DNA from: Commensalibacter melissae | Lineage (GTDB): Bacteria; Pseudomonadota; Alphaproteobacteria; Acetobacterales; Acetobacteraceae | NCBI RefSeq assembly: GCF_009734185.1 | Contig: NZ_CP046393.1 | Coordinates: 1,170,501-1,234,500 of the forward strand | Direction: 5' to 3' | Length of the DNA: 64,000 bases | In this document: positions 1 to 8,296 of the stretch, piece by piece | Layout: the number at the start of each line of letters is the position of its first letter | Numbering within the stretch: position 1 is the stretch's first letter | Notes under the pieces: model-generated | The model's input: only the letters and a program-made list of their open reading frames with translations | Databases searched by the model: none | What the model was told of the DNA's origin: nothing | Program-made: the position numbers and the translations under genes

Positions 1-302
1 TGGCAGTTGACGCAAATATTCTTATCAATGAACGCATTCGCGAAGAAACACGTAATGGCCGTACGCCCCTTAACGCTTTACAAACTGGATTTGATCGTGC
101 TCTCAATACAATCATCGACAGTAACGTCACCGCTTTCATTGCACACGTCATGTTATTCATATTTGGAACGGGTGCGGTCAAGGGATTTGCATTGACTATC
201 ACCATTGGTATTGTTACGACCCTTTTCACCACCTTATGCCTCTCCTGGATGCTGACAATTCGCTGGTATGCTGTCACCCGCCCTAAAGAACTTCCGATTT
301 GA
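1..302 (+). CDS. secD: Protein translocase subunit SecD, C-terminal end (partial)
   Basis: The reading frame is open from the window edge (first full codon at position 3) to a TGA at 300-302. It encodes the last ~99 residues of SecD, which with SecF forms the proton-driven accessory complex of the Sec translocon in the inner membrane. The segment begins with [15 protein letters not shown], the end of the conserved RND-type membrane helix IV loop of SecD, followed by the final two hydrophobic helices ([19 protein letters not shown] and the next one). The secF gene follows immediately, as in most proteobacteria. The 5' part lies outside the window. Confidence 0.93.
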   Translation, partial: AVDANILINERIREETRNGRTPLNALQTGFDRALNTIIDSNVTAFIAHVMLFIFGTGAVKGFALTITIGIVTTLFTTLCLSWMLTIRWYAVTRPKELPI

Positions 303-312
303 AAGAAAGAAT

Positions 313-1251
313 ATGCTTGGTCGTCCTTTATTACATCTCGTCCCACATGGCACAAAAATTCATTTTATGCGTGGACGCTTTGCCGGCCTGATAACATCAG
401 CGGTTTTATCTATTGCATCAATTATTCTTTTCTTTCATCCCGGCTTGACATTGGGACTGGATTTCCGTGGCGGTATTGTGGTTGAAGCGCAAACTCCTGA
501 ACCTGCTGATTTTAGCAAATTGCGCAAATTTTTATCTGATGCCGACATTACAGCAGCTGGATTACAACAATTTGGTGGGAAAAATAATGTCCTGATCCGG
601 CTTGACGCACCCAAAGAAAATAATGGCGATGCAACCCAGATATTGATCAGCAAAGTCAGATCAGCCGTTACAAATTATGAAACTGGTACAAAAATTGTAC
701 GAGCCGATGCTGTTGGTGCCTCTGTTTCCTCTGAATTATTCAGAAATGGGCTTTTGGCACTTGGAATTAGTCTTTTTATGATTATGATTTATATCTGGTT
801 TCGATTTGAATGGGAATTTGCACTTAGCGCCATTATAACCTTGCTTCTTGATTTAACAAAAACAATTGGATTTCTTGTAATCACACATTTTGAATTCGAT
901 CTGGTCATGGTGGCTGCCATCTTGACAATTCTAGGTTATTCAACAAACGATAAAGTTGTCGTATATGATCGAGTAAGGGAAAATCTAAGAAAATATCATT
1001 CCATGCCATTTCAAGAATTGCTTGACCTATCAATTAATGAAACGTTAAGCAGAACCCTTGCCACTTCGTTTACCGTGTTTTTAGCCGCCTTACCTCTTGC
1101 TCTGTTCGGTGGTGCATCTCTTTCTGGTTTTGCCTGGATAATGTTATTTGGTATTGTAGTAGGAACTTCTTCCTCCATCTTCATTGCCGCTCCCCTGCTT
1201 CTATTTATGGAAGAGGGAAGCTTGAGAAGAAAAACCAAAAGATCATCCTAG
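313..1251 (+). CDS. secF: Protein translocase subunit SecF
   Basis: SecF is the partner of SecD in the inner-membrane complex that uses proton motive force to help preproteins across the Sec channel. The 312-residue product has an N-terminal membrane helix followed by the SecF signature LGLDFRGGIVVEA, a periplasmic P4-like domain, and five further C-terminal helices including the conserved GYSTNDKVVVYDRVREN segment. I chose ATG 313, ten bases after the secD stop and preceded by a purine run GAAAGAAAGA. An in-frame ATG at 268 would add 15 residues and overlap secD by 35 bases. Length is normal for the family. Confidence 0.95.
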   Translation: MLGRPLLHLVPHGTKIHFMRGRFAGLITSAVLSIASIILFFHPGLTLGLDFRGGIVVEAQTPEPADFSKLRKFLSDADITAAGLQQFGGKNNVLIRLDAPKENNGDATQILISKVRSAVTNYETGTKIVRADAVGASVSSELFRNGLLALGISLFMIMIYIWFRFEWEFALSAIITLLLDLTKTIGFLVITHFEFDLVMVAAILTILGYSTNDKVVVYDRVRENLRKYHSMPFQELLDLSINETLSRTLATSFTVFLAALPLALFGGASLSGFAWIMLFGIVVGTSSSIFIAAPLLLFMEEGSLRRKTKRSS

Positions 1252-1261
1252 AATTATTTCA

Positions 1262-1291
1262 TGAGCAGTTTAAAAGAACTGCTCAATTTTT
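1262..1291 (+). terminator. Rho-independent terminator after secDF
   Basis: A perfect 9-bp inverted repeat (TGAGCAGTT / AACTGCTCA) with a 6-base loop sits ten bases after the secF stop and is followed by a short T run. It lies between secF and the convergent lipoprotein gene and may serve both. Confidence 0.75.
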
Positions 1292-1622
1292 AACGAATAT
1301 TATTTTTATTCAAAGACTGTATCAGTATTTCCACAGAATTTTTTGCATTTTTCAAATTATGCTTATTCGGTTTCGATAATGCCATCATAACGTAATGTTT
1401 AGCATTTTGATCCTTTAAAAAAATATCCTGGAAATCAGTCAATGAAACAGAAGATAAGCTACCTAGATAACCAATACACATACCATGAGTAAATATGTAA
1501 TTATAGGCAATAGAATGTGGGGTTACGCGTTCAGATGACTTTAATGAATTTTTTTGTGATTGACAGGCACTCAAGGGAAACAAAAAAAAGGTTAATCCTA
1601 ATAAAACATATCGCTTAAACAT
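1290..1622 (-). CDS. Small putative lipoprotein of unknown function
   Basis: A 110-residue protein with a clear lipoprotein signal peptide: basic start MFKR, a hydrophobic core, and the lipobox LSAC with Cys about residue 20. The mature part (~90 residues) is polar and contains one more Cys in a segment HGMCIGYLGS, followed by a lysine/asparagine-rich tail. I do not recognise a named family. The pattern of a short exported protein with a GxCxGYL-like centre recalls small Rap1a/Tai-type periplasmic proteins, but this is only a resemblance. It lies 51 bases downstream of mscL on the same strand. Confidence 0.7.
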   Translation of the reverse strand: MFKRYVLLGLTFFLFPLSACQSQKNSLKSSERVTPHSIAYNYIFTHGMCIGYLGSLSSVSLTDFQDIFLKDQNAKHYVMMALSKPNKHNLKNAKNSVEILIQSLNKNNIR

Positions 1623-1673
1623 TTAAAACTTCTTTGTTCCCATAGACTTGTAATCAATTTATCAAAAATTGAT

Positions 1674-2156
1674 CTAGGATTGTTTTCTGTTTGCAAGAAT
1701 ATCTCTTATTTCCTGCAGTAAAACTTCCTGTTTTGTTGGTTGTGCGGCTTTAACTTCTTGCTGCGTCTTGATGCGATTATAGATATCATTCAACCCTCTG
1801 ACAATCAGGAAAACAACAAATCCGATAATTAGAAACTGAATAATCGTGTTGAGAAAAACTCCAAAGTTTAAAGTTACCGCACCTATTCTTTGTGCCTCGG
1901 CCAGTGTTTTAACATGAGGTCCCTTTAAGGTGATAAATAAATTACTGAAATCGACACCACCTAGAAACAAACCAATGATGGGATTGAAAATATCATTCAC
2001 CAAACTTTTAACCACACTTGTAAAAGCGGCACCAACGATAATACCCACAGCCAGATCAACAACATTACCCCGCATGATAAAGGATTCAAATTCATGAATC
2101 CATTTAATGCTCCTACTTTTTTTAGCCATATTTTCATTACTCATTTTCATTTCCAT
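1674..2156 (-). CDS. mscL: Large-conductance mechanosensitive channel MscL
   Basis: MscL is the pentameric inner-membrane valve that opens under membrane tension during hypo-osmotic shock. The protein shows the N-terminal amphipathic helix (EFESFIMRGN), first membrane helix with the family signature VVDLAVGIIVGAAF, a periplasmic loop, the second helix (FLIIGFVVFLIVRGLN) and a C-terminal helical bundle rich in Lys and Gln. At up to 160 residues it is slightly longer than E. coli MscL, mainly at the N-terminus. Starts at 2156, 2150 and 2144 are all possible; the ATG at 2144 has the best purine-rich stretch upstream. It is divergent from rpmE. Confidence 0.95.
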   Translation of the reverse strand: MEMKMSNENMAKKSRSIKWIHEFESFIMRGNVVDLAVGIIVGAAFTSVVKSLVNDIFNPIIGLFLGGVDFSNLFITLKGPHVKTLAEAQRIGAVTLNFGVFLNTIIQFLIIGFVVFLIVRGLNDIYNRIKTQQEVKAAQPTKQEVLLQEIRDILANRKQS

Positions 2157-2254
2157 TCAATTGCTCTAAAAAATAGTTACGTATCAATTATATTTGAAAA
2201 AAGAATTTTAAATAAGAAAAAAATGTCAAACAGTAAAAAATAACAAAGAAGAGA

Positions 2255-2283
2255 TTGATTTCGAGCAGTAAAATGACTATAAA
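2255..2283 (+). promoter_or_regulatory. Sigma-70-type promoter of rpmE
   Basis: TTGATT at 2255-2260 and TATAAA at 2278-2283 are separated by 17 bases, the optimal housekeeping spacing. The predicted start near 2290 gives a leader of about 50 bases that begins just before a GC-containing hairpin. Confidence 0.65.
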
Positions 2284-2295
2284 TACATTTTCTTT

Positions 2296-2321
2296 CTCCG
2301 TCTGTTAACGGAGTTTTTTTT
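2296..2321 (+). promoter_or_regulatory. Leader hairpin followed by eight T (attenuator-like) upstream of rpmE
   Basis: CTCCG (2296-2300) pairs with CGGAG (2309-2313) around the 8-base loop TCTGTTAA, and eight T follow directly at 2314-2321. The structure has the form of an intrinsic terminator but lies inside the rpmE leader, 22 bases before the start codon. The loop sequence TCTGTTAA recurs exactly at 2326-2333, just before the purine-rich ribosome-binding region. Confidence 0.5.
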
Positions 2322-2342
2322 ACAATCTGTTAAGAGAAAATC

Positions 2343-2570
2343 ATGAAAAACGATATCCATCCAGATTATCACGAAATTACAGTCGTCATGACAGACGGTA
2401 CTGAATTTAAAACCCGTTCCTGTTATGGCTCTAATGGCGATACATTGCGTCTTGACGTAGATCCTAAATCTCATCCTGCATGGACCGGAGTTCAGCGTAT
2501 CAATGATACACGGGGTCAAGTTGCGAAATTTAACAAGCGTTTTGCTGGTATCGGACAAAAAAAGGTTTAA
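2343..2570 (+). CDS. rpmE: 50S ribosomal protein L31
   Basis: The 75-residue protein is bL31, which bridges the two ribosomal subunits at the central protuberance. It matches the family from [19 protein letters not shown] to the C-terminal FNKRF motif. The four zinc-ligand cysteines of the C+ form are absent: the first pair is replaced around residues 15-18 and the second within DVDPKSHP, so this is the zinc-independent C- type common in Alphaproteobacteria. The single Cys27 (RSCYG) is not one of the zinc ligands. It is monocistronic, with its own promoter, leader hairpin and terminator. Confidence 0.96.
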   Translation: MKNDIHPDYHEITVVMTDGTEFKTRSCYGSNGDTLRLDVDPKSHPAWTGVQRINDTRGQVAKFNKRFAGIGQKKV

Positions 2571-2602
2571 ATAATTAGATTATTTTATTAACCTTATTGA
2601 TG

Positions 2603-2625
2603 TAAGGGTGACTTCAGCACCCTTA
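2603..2625 (+). terminator. Terminator-like hairpin after rpmE
   Basis: A perfect 8-bp inverted repeat TAAGGGTG / CACCCTTA with a 7-base loop lies 33 bases after the rpmE stop. The T tract behind it is weak (TCTTAATC), so it may rely on Rho or act mainly as an mRNA 3' stabiliser. Confidence 0.6.
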
Positions 2626-2680
2626 TCTTAATCAAATAAAATTACTAAATTACAGCTTTTAAAATAGTATATATTGTTTT

Positions 2681-2708
2681 AACTTAAAATTTATAGTTTT
2701 AAGTTTTT
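2681..2708 (+). repeat. AT-only inverted repeat upstream of trcR
   Basis: A perfect 9-bp inverted repeat (AACTTAAAA / TTTTAAGTT) with a 7-base loop is followed by TTT. It sits 40 bases before trcR. It could be a second weak terminator of rpmE or part of the trcR leader; the sequence alone does not decide. Confidence 0.4.
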
Positions 2709-2746
2709 AATAATATTCTACTCTATTTTTATCATACAGGATTGTC

Positions 2747-3415
2747 ATGACCTTACCTCTTATGCCTAAGGCTACCGCAGTATGGCTTATTGAAAAAACT
2801 GCTTTAACCTTTAATCAAATTGCAGAATTTTGTGGCATGCATCCTTTGGAAGTCCAGGCAATTGCCGATGGCGAGGTAGCTCAAAGTATCATTGGCTATG
2901 ATCCTGTTGCCAATGGCCAGTTAACCCAAGAAGAGATTAATCGCTGTGAGGCTGATCCAGATCTAAAACTAAAACTATCAGCAAATCGCATGCAAATCGT
3001 CAAGCGATCAAAAGGCGCAAGATATACTCCCATTTCAAAGAGAAATGATCGTCCTGATGCAATTGCCTTCCTGTTAAGAAACTATCCCCAATTGCTAGAT
3101 CAGCAAATTGCCAAGCTTTTGGGAACGACTAAAGATACAATTGCCAAGGTAAGAGATAAACAGCATTGGAATTCCGCCAATATTAAACCACGTGATCCAA
3201 TCATACTGGGATTATGCAGTCAAATGGATTTAAACAGTGCTGTTGCCGAAGCGAACAGACGTGTTGAGAAGGATGAGACGGATAACCCTTCCCTTAATCC
3301 CTCAGAAACAACAGAACATCAGGAATCTTCAGAAACAAAGAAAGAAGAGCTAGATATCAATCATATATTTTCTAATTATTCTGAAAAAAACAATCAATCC
3401 GACGATCTAAATTAA
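2747..3415 (+). CDS. trcR: DUF1013 cell-cycle transcriptional regulator TrcR
   Basis: The 222-residue protein belongs to the DUF1013 family, seen in the characteristic opening [17 protein letters not shown], the [12 protein letters not shown] segment, and the second block with a helix-turn-helix-like repeat ([10 protein letters not shown]...[17 protein letters not shown], about residues 105-140). In Caulobacter the DUF1013 protein TrcR associates with RNA polymerase and controls cell-cycle promoters; the family is largely confined to Alphaproteobacteria. The last ~50 residues are acidic and probably disordered. An AGGA lies before ATG 2747. purE starts two bases after its stop, so the two are probably co-transcribed. 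Confidence 0.88.
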   Translation: MTLPLMPKATAVWLIEKTALTFNQIAEFCGMHPLEVQAIADGEVAQSIIGYDPVANGQLTQEEINRCEADPDLKLKLSANRMQIVKRSKGARYTPISKRNDRPDAIAFLLRNYPQLLDQQIAKLLGTTKDTIAKVRDKQHWNSANIKPRDPIILGLCSQMDLNSAVAEANRRVEKDETDNPSLNPSETTEHQESSETKKEELDINHIFSNYSEKNNQSDDLN

Positions 3416-3417
3416 TT

Positions 3418-3927
3418 ATGCCATTATCCCATCCCTCTTCATCAAATATCTCCTTTGCTGTTGGTGTTATTATGGGCAGCCAGTCGGACTGGGATATTAT
3501 GAGTCACAGTGCTGATATATTAAAAAAACTTGATATATCACATGAAGTAAAAATTGTATCGGCTCATCGCACACCCGATCGATTAAGGGAATATGCAACA
3601 TCCGCTGTTGAACGGGGAATCAGGGTTATTATTGCAGGCGCAGGTGGCGCTGCACATCTTCCCGGTATGGTTGCCGCCTGGACACATTTGCCAGTTCTTG
3701 GTGTACCAATGCAAACCCATGCCCTAAACGGCAAGGACAGTTTGTTATCAATTGTGCAAATGCCTGCAGGTATTCCGGTTGGCACCCTGGCCATCGGAAA
3801 AGCTGGGGCCATTAATGCGGCACTTTTGGCAGTATCTATCCTATCCATCGCTGATCAGTCAATCGCCCAACGCTTAGTTTCCTGGCGCAAAGCACAAACA
3901 GATTCTGTCGCTATTTCTCCACTTTAA
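3418..3927 (+). CDS. purE: 5-(carboxyamino)imidazole ribonucleotide mutase
   Basis: Class I PurE converts N5-CAIR to CAIR in purine biosynthesis, directly after PurK. The 169-residue protein has the substrate-phosphate motif GSQSDW (residues 20-25), the catalytic His50 in SAHRTPDRL, and the [11 protein letters not shown] loop (74-84). Length is typical. It follows trcR by two bases without an obvious ribosome-binding site, which suggests translational coupling, and precedes purK by 26 bases. Confidence 0.97.
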   Translation: MPLSHPSSSNISFAVGVIMGSQSDWDIMSHSADILKKLDISHEVKIVSAHRTPDRLREYATSAVERGIRVIIAGAGGAAHLPGMVAAWTHLPVLGVPMQTHALNGKDSLLSIVQMPAGIPVGTLAIGKAGAINAALLAVSILSIADQSIAQRLVSWRKAQTDSVAISPL

Positions 3928-3953
3928 TTATAAATTATTAATAAGAGGGACTT

Positions 3954-5081
3954 ATGCTCTTACCTAATTCAACCATAGGAATCGTTGGAGGCGGACAATT
4001 AGGCAGAATGTCTGCTGTAGCGGCGGCACGTCTTGGATTTAGAACACATATTTTATCTGACATTATGGATGCCCCTGCCGCTCAAGTGGCTTCTGGCATT
4101 ACGGTTGGATCTTATCATGATCAATCAATTTTAAAACAATTTGCTGAACAGGTTGATGTCATAACATTTGAATTTGAAAATATAAATATAGAAGGAATAG
4201 AATATCTTGCCACCGTACGACCTGTTCATCCTTCCAGCAATGTCTTAAAAATCAGCCAAGACAGGTTTCTGGAAAAAGACTTTTTAAATCAACATGATAT
4301 TCCAACCACTCAATGGATTTCTGTTTTTCAGTTAGAAGATGGCATAAATGCGGCAGAAAAACTGGGATTTCCTTTTATACTTAAAACCACTAGATTAGGG
4401 TATGATGGTAAAGGTCAGGCCGTTATCCGTACCGACAAAGAATTCAAAAAAGCCTTTAAAAATTTAAACCCTCACCCTCTAATTGCTGAAAAAAAAGTAA
4501 ACTTTTATAAAGAAATTAGCGTGATGGTTGTTCAGAATGAACATGATGAATTACAAACATTCGATGTTACTGAAAACCGACATAAAAATGGAATTCTTGA
4601 CCTTAGTATCGCACCAGCCCGAATTACCTCAACATTGCAAAATAAAGCCAAAGAGATTGCAGTTAAGATAGCCCAGGCTCTCAAACTTGTTGGTATCTTG
4701 GGAGTTGAAATGTTCATTGATGATCAGGATAATATTCTTGTCAATGAAATAGCACCCCGTCCTCACAATTCAGGACATTGGACAATGAATGCCTGTCCCT
4801 TTGACCAATTTGAAATGCATATTCGTGCTGTCACAAATCTTCCCTTACCGCCTATAGCTCGACATTCGGATGCCATCATGAAAAATCTTATAGGCCCCCA
4901 AACACTGGAATATTGGCCAAAGATTTTAGAAAATGGTCGAATGATAGGACATTTATACGGAAAAAAGGAAGCAAAACCGGGTCGAAAAATGGGACATGTC
5001 AATATAAATTTTCCATATAATGGTTTACCCGGAGAATTCGGAATTAAAGCGGCATTATCATTTCTTTGTTCTGGGGATTAA
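3954..5081 (+). CDS. purK: 5-(carboxyamino)imidazole ribonucleotide synthase
   Basis: PurK uses ATP and bicarbonate to carboxylate AIR to N5-CAIR, the substrate of PurE. The 375-residue ATP-grasp enzyme begins with the Rossmann-like motif GIVGGGQLGRM (9-19), has the ATP-grasp lysine in FPFILKTTRLGYDGKGQ, and ends the catalytic core with VNEIAPRPHNSGHWT (about 264-278). A strong AGAGGGA ribosome-binding site precedes ATG 3954. The last 38 bases overlap the 3' end of the opposite-strand RadC-like gene. Confidence 0.97.
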   Translation: MLLPNSTIGIVGGGQLGRMSAVAAARLGFRTHILSDIMDAPAAQVASGITVGSYHDQSILKQFAEQVDVITFEFENINIEGIEYLATVRPVHPSSNVLKISQDRFLEKDFLNQHDIPTTQWISVFQLEDGINAAEKLGFPFILKTTRLGYDGKGQAVIRTDKEFKKAFKNLNPHPLIAEKKVNFYKEISVMVVQNEHDELQTFDVTENRHKNGILDLSIAPARITSTLQNKAKEIAVKIAQALKLVGILGVEMFIDDQDNILVNEIAPRPHNSGHWTMNACPFDQFEMHIRAVTNLPLPPIARHSDAIMKNLIGPQTLEYWPKILENGRMIGHLYGKKEAKPGRKMGHVNINFPYNGLPGEFGIKAALSFLCSGD

Positions 5082-5724
5082 GCAATCCACTTTCCAAAAA
5101 AGAAAAATAGATACCATTCCCGATTATTATATGATCGGCGATATCAATATTAACTGCTTCCAAGGCTTCAACTAATATATATGTTAACTTTTTATCCGCT
5201 TCCGAAGGTAACGCTATTCCACTGGGATGATTATGTACCAGAATCAAGGATTCAACATCGAATTTAAAAACATATTTCGCTATTTCACGGATATGGATGG
5301 ATGTGGTACTCACGGTCCCTGAAGCTTGATGACTGATTGAAATGATATGGGCATTCCTATCGAGAAGAATAATATAGAAATGTTCAATCGTTTCTCTTGA
5401 TAAGAAAGCAATTAGATAATCGGTTAAATATTTTTTAAACCGTAGAATGTTTTTATTATAAATTTCTGATTTCAAAATACGTATGCTTGTTGCATATATA
5501 AGGGAAATAAACGCTATATCCTTTTCAGATAAATTGAATTCCTCAATTAACTGATTTTTGTCATAGGTAAAAAGATGCGGAAAAGATCCAAGTTTTGTTA
5601 GAATATTTTCTTGCCAATTTTCATTATGTTGTTCAAATTTTATCCATTGGGATAACAAAGTTAAATATTGTGAATCAGATTTTATATTATCTTGTTTTTC
5701 TTTCATAAAACTGTGCATTTTCAT
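5044..5724 (-). CDS. RadC-family JAB/MPN domain protein
   Basis: A 226-residue protein with the RadC (DUF2466) JAB1/MPN-like metalloprotease fold. The zinc motif is complete: HNHPSG (His164 and His166) with Asp177 in PSEADKK. The N-terminal ~90 residues are the usual helical region. RadC was once linked to DNA repair but its molecular function is unsettled; relatives are common as accessory genes. I chose ATG 5724 because GAGGA lies ten bases upstream; a TTG at 5748 would add eight residues. The gene overlaps purK tail to tail by 38 bases. It is more AT-rich than its neighbours. Confidence 0.85.
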   Translation of the reverse strand: MKMHSFMKEKQDNIKSDSQYLTLLSQWIKFEQHNENWQENILTKLGSFPHLFTYDKNQLIEEFNLSEKDIAFISLIYATSIRILKSEIYNKNILRFKKYLTDYLIAFLSRETIEHFYIILLDRNAHIISISHQASGTVSTTSIHIREIAKYVFKFDVESLILVHNHPSGIALPSEADKKLTYILVEALEAVNIDIADHIIIGNGIYFSFLESGLLNPQNKEMIMPL

Positions 5725-5860
5725 ATTGAAAACATCCTCAATTCTCAAAATGTTGATTCTTTATGTTCGAATAGGATAAGTTCTTTATTAATACAGTTTA
5801 AATATTAATTACGTAAGATTATTAAGATTATATATACCAATAAATTAGGAGATTGAATTC

Positions 5861-7261
5861 TTGAATCAAAAAACTGCCAACAAACAGTGGGGAGGACGTT
5901 TCACCTCTGGACCTTCAGCCATTATGGAGCAAATAAATGCCTCTATCGGCTTTGATAAAAACTTATGGAAACAGGATATACAAGGGTCAATAGCTCATGC
6001 AGAAATGCTGGCCAAACAGAAAATAATTTCCGAAGCGGATAAAAACAGTATTCATCAAGGTCTTAGGGAAATTGAGCGAGAAATTCAATCTGGTCAATTC
6101 GAATTTAGCAGAGCTCTTGAGGATATTCATATGAATATCGAAGCCCGTTTGGCAGAACGTATCGGTGAGGCAGGAAAAAGGCTTCATACAGCACGCTCAA
6201 GAAATGACCAAGTTGCGACAGATTTTCGTTTATGGATCAGACAAAATATCGATGAATTAATTCCAATGATAAATCATCTGATGCTGACCCTTGCTTCCCG
6301 AGCTCTGGAATATGCGGAAACAGCTATGCCCGGTTTCACTCATTTGCAATCTGCCCAACCGGTGACGTTCGGTCATCATTTACTGGCTTATACAGAAATG
6401 TTGAATCGGGATCGAGGACGATTGATAGATGCACGCAGACGACTAAATGAAAATCCCTTGGGTGCGGCGGCTTTAGCTGGCACCTCATTCCCAATTGACC
6501 GCCAATTGACTTCTAAATTATTGGGATTTGACCGTCCCATGGCAAATTCACTTGACGCAGTCTCTGATCGTGACTTTGCCCTGGAATATCTTTCCGCTCT
6601 TTCCATCATGTCGATTCATCTTTCACGCATGGCGGAAGAAATTGTAATTTGGTGTTCATCTCCTTTTTCTTTTATCCAGCTTTCAGATGCCTATACTACA
6701 GGTTCATCCATCATGCCACAAAAACGAAATCCAGATGCCGCCGAACTGGTTCGGGCCAAAGTTGGACGAATTTCAGGGGCGCTTACAGGACTTTTGACCG
6801 TTATGAAGGGTCTTCCTCTCGCATATGTTAAAGATATGCAAGAAGACAAGGAACAGGTTTTTGCTGCAACCGAAACTATTATTCTGTGTTTAGCCGCTTG
6901 TTCAGGAATGATTGCAGATTTAAAGGCCAATCAAGACAATATGGCCTATTGGGCAGGGTCCGGTTTCTCTACAGCCACAGATCTCGCAGACTGGCTGGTT
7001 AAAGAATTAGAATTACCCTTCAGAACAGCTCATCATGTAACAGGAAAAATTGTCAGCTATGCCGAAACACATAATCTTGCTCTTGAGAATGTGCCTTTAC
7101 AAAAAATGCAGGAAATCGAACCTTTGATTAACAATGATATATATTCAGTTTTAGGAGTTCAGTCCTCACTTGCCTCTCGAACCAGTGAAGGTGGCACCGC
7201 TCCCAAAAATGTAAGAAAATCTGCAAAAATATGGATCGATAAATTAAAGGATATATCATGA
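5861..7261 (+). CDS. argH: Argininosuccinate lyase
   Basis: ArgH splits argininosuccinate into arginine and fumarate, the last step of arginine synthesis, as a cytosolic homotetramer. The 466-residue protein has the opening [10 protein letters not shown], the [10 protein letters not shown] motif, the catalytic region [17 protein letters not shown]-like (seen as [17 protein letters not shown]) and the fumarase-family signature [11 protein letters not shown] near residue 283. The start is a TTG at 5861 preceded by TAGGAG with about nine bases spacing. Its stop codon overlaps the start of the next lipoprotein gene (ATGA), so translation is probably coupled. Confidence 0.97.
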   Translation: MNQKTANKQWGGRFTSGPSAIMEQINASIGFDKNLWKQDIQGSIAHAEMLAKQKIISEADKNSIHQGLREIEREIQSGQFEFSRALEDIHMNIEARLAERIGEAGKRLHTARSRNDQVATDFRLWIRQNIDELIPMINHLMLTLASRALEYAETAMPGFTHLQSAQPVTFGHHLLAYTEMLNRDRGRLIDARRRLNENPLGAAALAGTSFPIDRQLTSKLLGFDRPMANSLDAVSDRDFALEYLSALSIMSIHLSRMAEEIVIWCSSPFSFIQLSDAYTTGSSIMPQKRNPDAAELVRAKVGRISGALTGLLTVMKGLPLAYVKDMQEDKEQVFAATETIILCLAACSGMIADLKANQDNMAYWAGSGFSTATDLADWLVKELELPFRTAHHVTGKIVSYAETHNLALENVPLQKMQEIEPLINNDIYSVLGVQSSLASRTSEGGTAPKNVRKSAKIWIDKLKDIS

Positions 7262-7407
7262 AACGTTTTTTTTCTCTTTTTTTCGCTCTTGGTAGTCTTG
7301 CAATCCTCACAATCACCCTGTCTGGATGTGGCAAAAAAGCATCTCCTAAACCGGTTGGTCCCCCCGAAAAAGTAATTTATCCCCGAGCCTATCCACCTCA
7401 AGACTAA
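7258..7407 (+). CDS. LptM-type small lipoprotein
   Basis: A 49-residue lipoprotein whose ATG overlaps the argH stop in ATGA. It has a signal peptide (MKRFF, then a hydrophobic run) and the lipobox LSGC followed by GKK, giving a mature protein of only ~26 residues with a proline-rich end ([11 protein letters not shown]). This composition and the position between argH and lysA match the short lipoproteins annotated as LptM/YifL-like in Alphaproteobacteria. E. coli LptM assists LptD assembly in the outer membrane; that role here is inferred from the family and not visible in the sequence. Confidence 0.85.
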   Translation: MKRFFSLFFALGSLAILTITLSGCGKKASPKPVGPPEKVIYPRAYPPQD

Positions 7408-7411
7408 TCCA

Positions 7412-8164
7412 TTAATCCCTGGGTGGAGTGGTGAGTAACACGGCCATGCCACCGGGACGATCTGAATAAGCGGCAATCTGAATTGCTGTTATAACCCATT
7501 CCTTATTTTTATTTACTGTAAACAAAGGGGCACCACTACTTCCATATGTGGCTTGACAGTCATGCGCAAGAATGGTTTTACCCCCATTATTTTTTAATAT
7601 ATCGGTTACATGACATTTTTGATCAGCATATAAGACTTCCTGACGGTCCTGATCATAACCAGCCAGATATATATTCATACCGATATAAGGTTGATTTTTA
7701 TTAAAACCGAAAAAATCCTCTTGATTTGTTTTTTTATCATTAAGCACAAGATAGGCCCAGTCATGGTGAATATTGTCCAATGTGGCTTTTTCCGAACCCT
7801 CTCCCTTATAATTTTCTGATTTAATAATATTAAGGACATTATAAGCTGATCGATAAGTTTGTCGCTGGTATCCCAGAAGAAAATGAACAGAATGTGGGTT
7901 GACAAAATGATTGGTTTTTCTAATCCATAAACAATGAGCTGCAGTTATCACCAATCTTGAACTGACAAGAAATCCCGTACAATGCGTACCAAGCTCTGTT
8001 TGTACACGTCCCAAAATCTGCCAAGGTTTCTCTGCAGCATTTACCAATTGTCGATGATTGTTTTTTTGGCTAATGCCTGGCAAATCTTTTGCGGGAACGG
8101 AATAGGATAAGGTTGAAATCGATATAAATATCGTACATGCAAATATCCTGATAAAAATATTCAA
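7412..8164 (-). CDS. Secreted trypsin-like serine protease (family S1)
   Basis: A 250-residue protein with an N-terminal signal peptide (~22 residues, ending near SYSVPAKD) and a chymotrypsin-fold peptidase domain. The full catalytic triad can be seen: His77 in ITAAHC, Asp135 in HHDWAYLVL, and Ser210 in YGSSGAP. Cys62/Cys78 and Cys184/Cys203 are placed for disulfides, consistent with a periplasmic or secreted enzyme. The domain is at the small end for S1 (V8/glutamyl-endopeptidase-like). It lies opposite to and between the lptM-like gene and lysA, which are usually adjacent, so it is probably an insertion into that cluster. Substrate unknown. Confidence 0.85.
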   Translation of the reverse strand: MNIFIRIFACTIFISISTLSYSVPAKDLPGISQKNNHRQLVNAAEKPWQILGRVQTELGTHCTGFLVSSRLVITAAHCLWIRKTNHFVNPHSVHFLLGYQRQTYRSAYNVLNIIKSENYKGEGSEKATLDNIHHDWAYLVLNDKKTNQEDFFGFNKNQPYIGMNIYLAGYDQDRQEVLYADQKCHVTDILKNNGGKTILAHDCQATYGSSGAPLFTVNKNKEWVITAIQIAAYSDRPGGMAVLLTTPPRD

Positions 8165-8296
8165 TTTTCCATCCCTTATCGCTATTTCTTTTTTCCTTAA
8201 TAAAGAATAATTATATTATTCTATCCTACTGTTTTTTATAGATTGTTATAAAATCAGTATAATATTATTTTTTTCCGACTAAAGGCTTTTTGATTA

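Noticed and set aside
268-312. Earlier SecF start at ATG 268
   Set aside because: It would overlap secD by 35 bases and adds residues encoded in the secD tail; ATG 313 has a purine run in front and gives a normal N-terminus.
2277-2558. Minus-strand 93-residue reading frame opposite rpmE
   Set aside because: It lies entirely antisense to the well-supported L31 gene and its leader, has no recognisable motif and ends in the promoter hairpin region.
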